Shown in pieces: positions 1 to 6,411 of a DNA stretch of 7,346 bases. The position numbers were made by a program, and so were the translations under genes. Position 1 is the first letter of the stretch; each line of letters starts with the position of its first letter. The DNA lies in contig DCVY01000044.1 of the NCBI GenBank assembly GCA_002327945.1, positions 3,344 to 10,689 of the forward strand, read 5' to 3'. Under the pieces are notes generated by a model. The model ran no database searches and had not been told where the DNA came from. It saw only the letters and a list, made by a program, of their open reading frames with translations. This DNA is from Acidovorax delafieldii (GTDB taxonomy: Bacteria > Pseudomonadota > Gammaproteobacteria > Burkholderiales > Burkholderiaceae_C).

Positions 1-2
1 GG

Positions 3-110
3 GTGCATAGCGCTCTGACCCAAAAAGTGAACGCCATCGAAGCCGTCCACGATAGATTTCATGCGGCTTGCGAAGGGATACAAAGCGGTCAACTGCCGGT
101 TTTAGGCTGA
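3..110 (+). CDS. Possible 3' end of an unrecognised gene, cut by the left window edge
   Basis: An open frame enters from the left edge and stops at TGA 108-110. It reads as a short, helix-like C-terminus (ALTQKVNAIEAVHDRF, then ending GQLPVLG). A short perfect inverted repeat begins inside its stop codon, as expected at the end of a transcription unit, and the gene would converge on the FIST gene. I do not recognise the family. The third-position G/C bias is weaker than in the other genes here. A competing minus-strand frame starts at ATG 62 and runs off the left edge, but it has no ribosome binding site. The evidence is thin because only 35 codons are visible. Confidence 0.33.
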   Translation: MHSALTQKVNAIEAVHDRFHAACEGIQSGQLPVLG

Positions 111-123
111 GACCAAAGGTCTC
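109..123. terminator. Perfect short hairpin between convergent genes
   Basis: GAGACC-AAA-GGTCTC forms a 6-bp perfect stem with a 3-base loop. It starts within the stop codon of the possible left-edge gene and lies 43 bases beyond the stop of the FIST gene. There is no T-run on either side, so a classical Rho-independent terminator is not shown. It could still end or stabilise transcripts from both directions. A 10-bp palindrome, CCCCATGGGG, follows at 131-140, and GAGGG/CCCTC (153-157 with 163-167) overlaps the FIST stop codon. Confidence 0.3.
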
Positions 124-165
124 TCCCGCACCCCATGGGGAAATCTGCGGTGGAGGGCCCAACCC

Positions 166-1485
166 TCAGAACGTGTCTACGATCTCAGGGCTGACAAACA
201 CCGTCAGCACCCCGGTGTAGCCATACAGGTGGTGGCGCGCAATTTCGCCGCCGGCAAAAAAACCGACCAGGGGCACATCGCCCAGCGCATGCCGCACGAT
301 CTGCAACTCGGCACTGGTGCCGCCAAAGTACGGGCCGCCACGGCCGGAGCAGCTCACGTAGATGGCGCCCCGTATGGACCGGGCCTGTGGGTTGGCGGCC
401 GAAAGCCCCGCAGCGCCGGGCGCCATGCGCACAGCCCCCAGCGTATCGCTGGCCAGCGGCGCCGGCTCCAGTTCTTGCGGTGACAGTTCTTCGCGGATTT
501 CCGCGCAGATGCGCATCAGATCGGCGCGGGCCGCCGCCACATTGCGCTGGCAAAACGCCAGGTGCATGCCGGGCTCCACATGGTCGGCCAGGGCCACACC
601 CCGGCGCGCACCATCAAGGCCCACGATGTGGCGCACGCGGGTGTCGATGCCAAAGTGGCCGGTGCGCTGCGGCCCTTGCGGCTGCTCGCCGGCATCAGCC
701 AGGCCCGCCAGCGTTGCCCGCACCTTGCGCAGCGCCGCCTGCGAATCGCCGTCCAGCGACACATCAAGCGTGGACAGCAGCACATCGAGCGCGGGCTCGC
801 CATCGAGCTGCAGCACCACGTTCTCGTGCGCGGCGGTGATGGTGTGCAAGCGCCCCACCGGCTGGCACCCTTGCGTGACCCGCGACAGCAGCGCCACGCC
901 GGGACCAAACGCCACGCCCGACAGTCCGCCGCCGAACACACCGCCCGCCGCCCCCTGGCCGGCCAGGTTGCCATTGCCACCCACAGCGAACTGCACGTTG
1001 GCGCCGCGGCTGGCGCTCAGCCCACCAAACAGGTAACCCGTGGTGGTGCGTGCGGCCATTTCCTCCAGCAGCTCCGCCAGTTCAGCGGTGTGGCCATCGG
1101 CATGCACCAGCGCGGTGTGGGCCTGGAACCCGCTGGCCGGGTTGCGCGGCAGCGGGGCCACGCCGGAGAACACGCGGTACTGGTCGGCCGGAACGTCGAG
1201 CAGCATCACCGACAGTGCAGGTTCGTCAAAATACTCGGCGTTGCTGGCCGATACGCCCACGCCCACAGTGCCGCTCCAGTCCGTCACTTCGGGCAGTTCA
1301 CCGCTCAGATAATCAAACAGCGCCTTCGCCTCGCTGGCATAGTGGTCGGTGATGTAGAGCAGGCCCAGCGTGGGGGCTGGCGCGTATTCGGGCAGGGCCA
1401 TCTGGGCGCGCAACTGCGCCAGCACCAAAGCGGCGGCCATGCGCCACTGGGGGTGGGTGGCATGGCCGGTGGGAAAGCGTTTCAT
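166..1485 (-). CDS. FIST-domain (FIST_N plus FIST_C) sensory protein
   Basis: This 439-residue protein has the layout of the FIST (F-box and intracellular signal transduction) family, a proposed small-ligand sensor found alone or in signalling proteins. Residues roughly 45-245 fit FIST_N, including the glycine-rich stretch VGVGVSASNAEYFDEPALS. Residues roughly 265-430 fit FIST_C, with the typical VSCSGRGGPYFGG segment (Cys379) and GFFAGGEIA followed by LYGYTGVLTVF near the C-terminus. No signal peptide, membrane span, kinase or GGDEF domain is visible, so it is a stand-alone cytoplasmic protein of usual length. The start ATG at 1485 is preceded by AAGG with a 7-base spacer. It lies 56 bases downstream of the PhaM-like gene on the same strand, with a hairpin between them, so co-transcription is uncertain. 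The NO-sensing NosP proteins belong to the same superfamily, but I see no basis for claiming haem binding. The ligand is unknown. Confidence 0.88.
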   Translation of the reverse strand: MKRFPTGHATHPQWRMAAALVLAQLRAQMALPEYAPAPTLGLLYITDHYASEAKALFDYLSGELPEVTDWSGTVGVGVSASNAEYFDEPALSVMLLDVPADQYRVFSGVAPLPRNPASGFQAHTALVHADGHTAELAELLEEMAARTTTGYLFGGLSASRGANVQFAVGGNGNLAGQGAAGGVFGGGLSGVAFGPGVALLSRVTQGCQPVGRLHTITAAHENVVLQLDGEPALDVLLSTLDVSLDGDSQAALRKVRATLAGLADAGEQPQGPQRTGHFGIDTRVRHIVGLDGARRGVALADHVEPGMHLAFCQRNVAAARADLMRICAEIREELSPQELEPAPLASDTLGAVRMAPGAAGLSAANPQARSIRGAIYVSCSGRGGPYFGGTSAELQIVRHALGDVPLVGFFAGGEIARHHLYGYTGVLTVFVSPEIVDTF

Positions 1486-1503
1486 GGCGTGACCTTACCA
1501 GCT

Positions 1504-1529
1504 GTGGCGGACGCTGGCCGCAGCGCCAC
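1504..1529 (-). terminator. Hairpin between phaM-like and FIST genes
   Basis: GTGG (1504-1507) pairs with CCAC (1526-1529), and CGCTG (1512-1516) pairs with CAGCG (1521-1525) around a GCCG loop. This gives a 9-bp G/C-rich stem with a 4-base bulge. On the minus strand it lies just after the phaM-like stop codon and ends 18 bases before the FIST start. It lacks a T-run, so it may be an attenuating or mRNA-stabilising structure and not a full terminator. Confidence 0.3.
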
Positions 1530-1541
1530 CAGATCAGCCTT

Positions 1542-2351
1542 TCAGCCCGCCGGCTTGCGCGGTGCGCGGCGGGCCGTGGCCTTTTTGGCGGTGGGCTTGG
1601 GCGCAGATGCAGCGGGCGCATTTTTGGCGGCGGATTTCTTGGCCGCGGACGCCTTTGCCGCGCCCGCTGCAGTGCGCTGGCCGCTCTGCACGGCCTGCAT
1701 GCCCTGGGTGGCAAACTGGCTGGCCATATCGGTGGCCGTCTTGATGGCCTCGGTGGCCATGGTCTTGGTGGTGTCCATGGTCGTCTGCCTGGCGGCGTCT
1801 TTCAGGGCGCTGGCAGCGATCTGCTGGAACTGGCTGGTCAGCGCCCCCCACCATTGCATGGGGTCCACCAAGGACATGTCGGTGGCCTTGGTGGCCTGGG
1901 CGCCATCGGCCGGGGCGGGCTCGGCCGGTTCTGCGGGCGCTGGCGCAGCCGCTGCCGGTGCGGCAGGTGCGGGGGCACTGGCCCGGCTGGCAAAGGTGTC
2001 AGCCGCCTTGTGCGCACTGCCCATCACGCTGTCGGCCGCCTTGAGCTTGAAGGCGTTGGCCACGTCGCCCAGGCTGAAGTTCATGCCCTTGAGCGTGGCC
2101 AGCGTCATTTTCTGCACTTCCAGTGCCTGAACGGTGGCCGTCAGGGCGCGCGAATTCTGCTCCAGCCAGAACTGCACGGCTTTGAGTTCGTCGATGCGCT
2201 TTTCGAGTTCTTCGACGCTGATGGTGGGTGCCACCCAGTTCGACAGATTGGGCAACTGCGGAATGCTGCTGGAAGCCCCTTTGGCCAGGCTTTGCAGAAA
2301 GTCAAAGCCGGGGACGAATTTGCCGAAACCGAAGTTGGATGTGTCGCTCAT
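1542..2351 (-). CDS. phaM: PhaM-like polyhydroxyalkanoate granule regulatory protein
   Basis: This 269-residue protein matches the PhaM family of betaproteobacteria. In Ralstonia eutropha PhaM binds PHB synthase PhaC1, activates it, and tethers PHB granules to the nucleoid, which distributes granules at division. The visible parts agree. Residues 1-40 are an aromatic and Gly-rich N-terminus (FGFGKFVPGFDFLQSL). Residues about 45-90 form a probable coiled coil (VEELEKRIDELKAVQFWLEQN). Residues 124-152 are an Ala/Pro linker. Residues about 160-225 are an amphipathic, phasin-like stretch containing QWWGALTSQFQQ. Residues about 230-269 are a Lys/Ala/Pro-rich basic tail with AAKKSAAK and ARRAPRKPAG, like the histone-like DNA-binding end of PhaM. 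Length is close to the R. eutropha protein (about 260 residues). The start ATG at 2351 has GGAG with a 5-base spacer. No other pha genes are in the window. The symbol is assigned from this architecture. Confidence 0.87.
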   Translation of the reverse strand: MSDTSNFGFGKFVPGFDFLQSLAKGASSSIPQLPNLSNWVAPTISVEELEKRIDELKAVQFWLEQNSRALTATVQALEVQKMTLATLKGMNFSLGDVANAFKLKAADSVMGSAHKAADTFASRASAPAPAAPAAAAPAPAEPAEPAPADGAQATKATDMSLVDPMQWWGALTSQFQQIAASALKDAARQTTMDTTKTMATEAIKTATDMASQFATQGMQAVQSGQRTAAGAAKASAAKKSAAKNAPAASAPKPTAKKATARRAPRKPAG

Positions 2352-2369
2352 GGCCGCTCCGCAAAAGTT

Positions 2370-2388
2370 GGGTCTGTGTCACGGACCC
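2370..2388 (-). terminator. Hairpin between pcuAC and phaM-like genes
   Basis: GGGTCTGTGTCACGGACCC folds into an 8-bp stem (one G-U wobble) with a 3-base loop. On the minus strand it is followed by AACTTTTGC and then by the GGAG ribosome binding site of the phaM-like gene. The short T-run makes it a candidate weak terminator for the copper operon upstream. It could equally be a structure in the phaM leader. A second small inverted repeat, AGCTG-CA-CAGCT, lies nearby at 2402-2413. Confidence 0.35.
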
Positions 2389-2450
2389 GACGGGGCGCCG
2401 TAGCTGCACAGCTTACTCCAATGTCTTGCGTCCCCGAAAGCCCCCGGCGC

Positions 2451-2927
2451 TCAGTGCTGGAGCCCGTGCGCCGCGCCGGGCGCCTGCGTGGCCACCGGCA
2501 GTTGCAGCGGTAGCTGCGTCTCAATGCCCTGGGCGTCCTGGAACACCAGGGTCACGGGCACGCTGGAGCCCTTGGTCAACGGGGCTTTCAGGTCCATCAG
2601 CATGACATGGTAGCCACCGGGCTTGAGCTCCACGGCCTTGCCCGCGGGCAGGTCGATCCCGGGCACGGCGCGCATCTTCATGATGTCGCCTTCCATCTTC
2701 ATCTCGTGCAATTCAGACACGCCTGCGGCAGGCGAATCGGCGCGCACCAGGCGTAAGCCGTCCTTGGCCGTGAGGCGCATGAAGGCGCCGGTGGCCTTCT
2801 GGCCTTGCACACTGGCACGCGCCCAGGCACCCTCCACCGCCACGGGGGCGGCGACCTGGGCATGGACCTGCCCGGCCAGCAGGGCAAGGGCGAAGAGCGC
2901 GGGGCGGGTGATTCGGTTCAGTGTCAT
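2451..2927 (-). CDS. PCu(A)C-type periplasmic copper chaperone
   Basis: This 158-residue exported protein belongs to the PCu(A)C (DUF461) family. These bind Cu(I) in the periplasm and deliver it to the CuA site of cytochrome c oxidase or to other copper assembly factors. The full ligand motif H-x10-M-x21-H-x-M is present: His74, Met85, His107 and Met109, within SELHEMKMEG and GGYHVMLMDL. A signal peptide covers residues 1-23 with likely cleavage after VHA. I place the start at ATG 2927 because AGGAGA lies 6 bases upstream and the signal peptide begins there. An in-frame ATG at 2981 would add 18 residues with no clear ribosome site and would overlap the upstream gene. The gene follows the YcnI-like gene after 37 bases and is the last member of the operon. 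A hairpin downstream may end transcription. Confidence 0.93.
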   Translation of the reverse strand: MTLNRITRPALFALALLAGQVHAQVAAPVAVEGAWARASVQGQKATGAFMRLTAKDGLRLVRADSPAAGVSELHEMKMEGDIMKMRAVPGIDLPAGKAVELKPGGYHVMLMDLKAPLTKGSSVPVTLVFQDAQGIETQLPLQLPVATQAPGAAHGLQH

Positions 2928-2964
2928 GAAGTTCTCCTGGGGTAAAAAATGGAAAAGGCATGGA

Positions 2965-3513
2965 TCAATGCGCGTGGCCACCTGCTGCTGGCATCAGCTC
3001 CAGCACGGGTGCGGGAAACTTCAGATCGTCCAGCTTGCGGTTTGCACCAGGCTGCTCGACCCAGTCCACGCGGCCTTGCTCGCAGACCTGCACCACCGGC
3101 CAATAGAGCGCACCGGTCTGCAAAGGCAGGCGCGCCTGCAGCACAAATTCATCATAATGGAAATTGGGCAGTGCATCGGCGGGGGTGTTTGCCGTCCAGC
3201 GGATGCGGCGCACTTCGTCGGTGATGCGCTTGCCGTGGTCGGTGCGCGGTGCGGCGAGATTCTCGCGCTCGATAGCGATGGTCCACCCGGCCTTGGGCAT
3301 GGGCTTGGCGCCCTGCACGCCGGACGGCAAGGTCACGGCGATCTCGCGTGTGGGCGACTCGCCACAACCGTGGCCCACGCGAAACGTAGCCTTGTAGCCA
3401 CTGCCCGCGTTGGCCACCTGGTACGCCAGCGTGACGTGGGCATTGGCTGCATTAAGAAGACCTGTAGCGCTTACCAATAAGGTGCAAGAAGCTATTTTTT
3501 TGATAGTTTTCAT
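2965..3513 (-). CDS. YcnI/DUF1775 family periplasmic copper-binding protein
   Basis: This 182-residue protein is of the YcnI-like DUF1775 family, whose Bacillus subtilis member binds Cu(II) through its mature N-terminal histidine. Here the signal peptide (residues 1-25) would be cut after NAA-NA, leaving His26 as the first residue of HVTLAYQVANAG. Other visible features are FRVGHGCGESPT (Cys50), GAKPMPKAGW, the YDEFVLQARLP strand, ALYWPVVQVCEQGR with Trp138 and Cys144, and a GGHAH end. Cys50 and Cys144 could form a disulfide. It is a soluble single-domain form without the C-terminal membrane anchor seen in Gram-positive relatives. The gene starts 27 bases after the TonB receptor stop, with no strong Shine-Dalgarno, so translation may be coupled. 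The first 18 codons lie in an AT-rich dispersed repeat (about 36% G+C over 3461-3513) and use rare codons such as ATA and TTA, unlike the rest of the gene. Confidence 0.92.
   Translation of the reverse strand: MKTIKKIASCTLLVSATGLLNAANAHVTLAYQVANAGSGYKATFRVGHGCGESPTREIAVTLPSGVQGAKPMPKAGWTIAIERENLAAPRTDHGKRITDEVRRIRWTANTPADALPNFHYDEFVLQARLPLQTGALYWPVVQVCEQGRVDWVEQPGANRKLDDLKFPAPVLELMPAAGGHAH
3461..3510 (-). repeat. Dispersed AT-rich repeat, copy B, inside the YcnI-like coding start
   Basis: The core 3466-3495 (AGCGCTTACC...GAAGCTAT) matches copy A at 5879-5908 at 23 of 30 positions without gaps and in the same orientation. Beyond the core it has the inverted pair CTAT/ATAG around a run of seven bases (CTATTTTTTTGATAG). 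This pattern of AGCGCTTA, GCAA and AGCTAT beside a T/A run is one I recognise from intergenic repeats in Comamonadaceae. Here it is read through as codons 2-18 of the YcnI-like gene. Confidence 0.7.
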
Positions 3514-3540
3514 AGCGATGATGGGTGCTTGGGTGAAAGG

Positions 3541-5844
3541 TCAGAGGGCCCACTTCAGCTCAGCCATGTAGGTGCGCTGCGGGTAGGGGTGGAAGTTCCA
3601 GAACTGGTAGTTGTTGAGGTTGTCGATGCCCATGGCCGCGCTCACCTGCCTGGTGATCTGGTAGCGCACGCGCACATCGGTGGTGAAGTAGCGGCTGGCG
3701 CCCTGGTAGGCAAAGCCGTTCACGTCGGTGTTGTCGAGCGTGCTGTATTGCCTGCCGCTGTAGCGCGCACCCAGGGTGTAAGACCAGGTGTCGTCGGGAC
3801 GGTACGTGACCACGGCGCTGGCGCGCCACTCGGGGATGCGCGGCTGCCACTTGCCCACGCTGGCGGGGAACTTGTCGTTGCGTGTGATCTTGGAGTCCGT
3901 CCAGGTCAGGCTGCTGCCCAGGTCGAGCCCGCGCACCCACACGCTGGCGGCCTGGTATGACAGCTCGATGCCCTTGGTGCGGATGGCATCCACGTTCTGC
4001 ACGTTGGTCACGTTGGGCGTAACGAGCACGTTGGTCTGCGAATACAGCGCATCCCTGGTGCGCTCGAAAAACGCGGTCAGACGCAGCAAACCATTGCCCA
4101 TGTCCCGCTCGGCCGTCAGCTCGGTGGTCCAGCTCTTTTCGGGTTTCAGGTTCGGATCGTTGTTGATGAGCGTGCCGCTGCCGCTGATGCCACCCTGGTA
4201 CAGCTCGGCCACGGTGGGCATGCGCACCGCACGGCCGGTGGAAGCCTTGAGCACCCACAGTTCGCTGGCCTGGTAGGCCACGGCGGCCTTGGGCGAGAGG
4301 TAGGTTTCGTTGCGCTCGGGGTGGCTCACCGTGGTGGCTGCGTTGCCGGTCTGGCCATTGCTGGCGCTCCAGCGTTCGGCGCGGGCGCCCAGCACGGCCT
4401 TCCACTGCGGCGCGATCTTCCAGGTGTCTTGCGCCCACAGGCCCAGCAATTGGGTGTCGCCGTTGAAGGCCTTGGTGCGTGCGCCGGCATCACCGCTGAT
4501 CCAATTGCTGGTGGCGTTCTCCACCGTGCGCAGCTGGTAGCTGTCGCGCTGCAGGCCAAAGTCCACGATGTGCGCGCCCTGCACACCCTCGGGCCGCCAG
4601 GTGCCTTTGGCGGCCAGCGTGTTCCAGCCCGTGCCCTTGCTGTTGACGATGCGGCCCGCGCCGCCACTCAAAGCAGCAGGCAGCGCCGCGGTGGCCGCGC
4701 GCAGGGTGTCGGTCTGGTAGTCGTAGAGGCTGGCGGCCACTTCCCAGTCGAACGCGCCCTGGGTGTGGCTCTTGACCGAGAGGCCGTGCATGAAATGCGT
4801 GAGGTTCTCGTTGGACACATTGAAGTCGGTGGGGGCGAGCGCAAATGCGCGGCCGTTGATGTTGACCGTGCCGCCGTACACCGCATTGCCATTGGCATCG
4901 CGCAGGTAACTGGTGGGGCGGCCTTCGGATTCGTTGCGCCACCAGCCCAAGGTGTAGGCCGCACGCACGGTGGGCGAGACGTCGTAGGCGATCTTGGCCT
5001 TGATGTGGTCTTGCTGCGTGTGGTACTGCGTCGCGGTGCCCAGCAGGTACCAAGACTGGTTGCTGCGGTTATTGCCCAGCACCGCGCCCGTCACGGGCGT
5101 GCCCGCGTTGCCCACGGTTCCGGCAGACACCAGCCGTGTGGGGAAGGTGAGCGGCTGGCCCTCGCTGTCGCTCTTGTTGAAGTTGAGAAACCACGACCAG
5201 TCGCCATTCTTGTTGCCCACCGAAGCGCTGACCTGCTTGCCTGCGTAGGTGGCGCTGGTGTTGTAGAGGTCAAACGGCTGGTGCTGGTAACTGACCTGCC
5301 CATGCGCCTCGAACTTGGTCGGCATGCGCGTGACGTAGTCCACCACTGCGCCCACCGAGTTGCCCGCGTACGCGGCTGAAAACGGGCCGTAGAGCACATC
5401 CACGCGCTCGATCTCCTCGGGCGTGACCAGCATCCAGCGCGGCGCGTTGGTGGGGCCGTTGCCCAGGTAGTTGCTCAGCAAAATACCGTCGGCAAACACC
5501 ATGGAGCGCGCGGGGTTGCCCGTGCCCGAGGCGCGTGTGGACAACACGGCGTGGTTGTAGTCGCCGATGTAGCGCTTGCGCACCAGCAGGCTGGGCAGGT
5601 ACTTGAGGGCGTCTTCGCTGTCGGTGGCGTTGATCGAATGCTCGATCTGCTCGCGCGTCACGCCCTCGATGGTTGTGGGAATCTGCGTGGGCAGCGAGGT
5701 GGGCTGGCCACCACTGATGGTGACCACGCCGAGCGCCTTGACGGGCGCGTTGCTGTCGGCGGTCTGGGCCCACACGGGCACGGCCCAGAACAGGGCAAGG
5801 GGAAAGGCGCCGGCCACGGCCAGCGCCATGCGGCTTTTGCGCAT
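3541..5844 (-). CDS. TonB-dependent outer-membrane receptor, probably for copper
   Basis: This 767-residue protein is a TonB-dependent receptor, which takes up a scarce ligand across the outer membrane using TonB energy. A signal peptide covers residues 1-26 (cut after VWA). LGVVTISGG (38-46) may be the TonB box. The plug domain runs to about residue 175, with PTTIEGVTREQIEH, DALKYLPSLLVRKR, RSMVFADGILLSN, ERVDVLYGPFSAAYAGNSVG and VDYVTRMP. The rest is a strand-rich beta barrel with paired tyrosines and asparagines, for example KPEKSWTTELTAERDMG, ending in YMAELKWAL. The start ATG at 5844 has AGGAG with a 5-base spacer. It lies between the DUF2946 gene (77 bases upstream) and the YcnI gene (27 bases downstream). 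The copper role is inferred from these neighbours. The plug lacks the cysteine-containing CPNRMDPP-like segment I associate with OprC/NosA, so it may be a different copper-linked subfamily or may carry another ligand. Confidence 0.92.
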   Translation of the reverse strand: MRKSRMALAVAGAFPLALFWAVPVWAQTADSNAPVKALGVVTISGGQPTSLPTQIPTTIEGVTREQIEHSINATDSEDALKYLPSLLVRKRYIGDYNHAVLSTRASGTGNPARSMVFADGILLSNYLGNGPTNAPRWMLVTPEEIERVDVLYGPFSAAYAGNSVGAVVDYVTRMPTKFEAHGQVSYQHQPFDLYNTSATYAGKQVSASVGNKNGDWSWFLNFNKSDSEGQPLTFPTRLVSAGTVGNAGTPVTGAVLGNNRSNQSWYLLGTATQYHTQQDHIKAKIAYDVSPTVRAAYTLGWWRNESEGRPTSYLRDANGNAVYGGTVNINGRAFALAPTDFNVSNENLTHFMHGLSVKSHTQGAFDWEVAASLYDYQTDTLRAATAALPAALSGGAGRIVNSKGTGWNTLAAKGTWRPEGVQGAHIVDFGLQRDSYQLRTVENATSNWISGDAGARTKAFNGDTQLLGLWAQDTWKIAPQWKAVLGARAERWSASNGQTGNAATTVSHPERNETYLSPKAAVAYQASELWVLKASTGRAVRMPTVAELYQGGISGSGTLINNDPNLKPEKSWTTELTAERDMGNGLLRLTAFFERTRDALYSQTNVLVTPNVTNVQNVDAIRTKGIELSYQAASVWVRGLDLGSSLTWTDSKITRNDKFPASVGKWQPRIPEWRASAVVTYRPDDTWSYTLGARYSGRQYSTLDNTDVNGFAYQGASRYFTTDVRVRYQITRQVSAAMGIDNLNNYQFWNFHPYPQRTYMAELKWAL

Positions 5845-5871
5845 GGGAACTCCTAAATTTCAAGCCAAATA

Positions 5872-5911
5872 GGCCGTCAGCGCTTATCCATCAAGCGCAA
5901 ACAGCTATCAA
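5872..5911. repeat. Dispersed AT-rich repeat, copy A, between DUF2946 and receptor genes
   Basis: The segment from GGCCGTC through AGCGCTTATCCATCAAGC to CAGCTATCAAAA fills most of the gap between the DUF2946 stop codon and the receptor ribosome site. Its core, 5879-5908, aligns without gaps with copy B at 3466-3495 (23 of 30 identical). The flank 5872-5878 adds weaker similarity. It is the intact intergenic form of the Comamonadaceae-type repeat, and its A-rich end runs up to the last codons of the DUF2946 gene. Confidence 0.7.
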
Positions 5912-5921
5912 AAAAGCAATT

Positions 5922-6278
5922 TCAGGAGAACGCAGGAGGCCCGCGCGGCGGCAGCGGCGCGGCCGTGCGCGCAGCGATGTGCGCGGCGGGGATGGGGCGC
6001 AAGGCATGCGCCAGGGGATGCACCACGGGCAGTGTCGCCTGCGATGCGATTGGGGGTGCACCCACAGGGGCACACAAAGGGCAATCCAGCGTATGGCCGG
6101 ACCTCTCCTTGGCGCCGCCGTCGGTCTTGATCAGCACCTTGATGGCCCCCGCGCCAGAGCAGATCAACTCCATGGCCTGCGGGTTGACCAGGGGCGAAGC
6201 CACCGCCACGCCGATGGACAACACAAACCACGCCAGCACAAGGCGGGTGAGCCAGCGAACGTGGCGAAGATTGTGCAT
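5922..6278 (-). CDS. DUF2946 family protein with CPxC motif
   Basis: Read from ATG 6278, this is a 118-residue protein. An N-terminal basic segment is followed by a hydrophobic stretch (residues 10-27, LTRLVLAWFVLSIGVAVA) that is either a signal peptide or a membrane anchor. The exported part has PQAMELICSG (Cys40), then HTLDCPLC (Cys66, Cys69) and an Ala/Pro/His-rich tail ending RGPPAFS. This order of one cysteine, a CPxC pair and a C-terminal RxPP fits DUF2946, a family often found beside copper and TonB receptor genes in proteobacteria. Its biochemical role is not established; metal binding by the cysteines is an inference. It is the first gene of the cluster. In-frame ATGs at 6290 and 6323 are possible starts. 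I prefer 6278 because the basic-hydrophobic signal begins there and a TACAAT box at 6301-6306 would place the transcript start downstream of 6323. None of the starts has a strong ribosome site. Confidence 0.75.
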   Translation of the reverse strand: MHNLRHVRWLTRLVLAWFVLSIGVAVASPLVNPQAMELICSGAGAIKVLIKTDGGAKERSGHTLDCPLCAPVGAPPIASQATLPVVHPLAHALRPIPAAHIAARTAAPLPPRGPPAFS

Positions 6279-6300
6279 GGCGGTCGGCATAAGGGCTTTG

Positions 6301-6306
6301 ATTGTA
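6301..6306 (-). promoter_or_regulatory. Candidate -10 box for the copper operon
   Basis: On the minus strand TACAAT (5 of 6 to the TATAAT consensus) lies 22 bases ahead of the preferred DUF2946 start. No good -35 hexamer is found at the usual spacing; GTCAAT is 20 bases upstream. A weak promoter, or one that depends on an activator, is possible. I see no convincing Fur or CueR-type dyad around it. Confidence 0.22.
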
Positions 6307-6411
6307 GGCAGGCAACACTCCATGCCATTGACCGGGGGTCATCTGTGCGACGGACTTTGCCCCGCAACCTTTTTCGATGTGCACCTTGCCCACCACAATG
6401 GAGACACCACC

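Noticed and set aside
1..62. Minus-strand frame from ATG 62 running off the left edge.
   Set aside because: No ribosome site, only 20 codons visible, and the plus-strand frame with a stop next to a hairpin is somewhat more convincing; neither is certain.
562..2130. A 522-codon plus-strand open frame antisense to the FIST and phaM-like genes.
   Set aside because: It spans two well-supported minus-strand genes, has a composition rich in Ala, Gly, Arg and His without a recognisable domain, and is the kind of long stop-free antisense frame that high G+C genes produce.
2411..2496. Similar short words CTTACTCCAATGTC (2412-2425) and CTTGCTCCAATGCC (6487-6500) as a possible repeat.
   Set aside because: Only 12 of 14 bases match and the flanks differ, which is within chance over a window of this size.
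2928..2981. N-terminal extension of the copper chaperone to ATG 2981.
   Set aside because: The extension precedes a complete signal peptide, overlaps the end of the YcnI-like gene, and the AGGAGA site lies directly ahead of ATG 2927.
4321..5379. A 352-codon plus-strand frame inside the TonB receptor gene.
   Set aside because: It is wholly antisense to a confident receptor gene, lacks a domain or ribosome site, and its length is explained by G+C bias.
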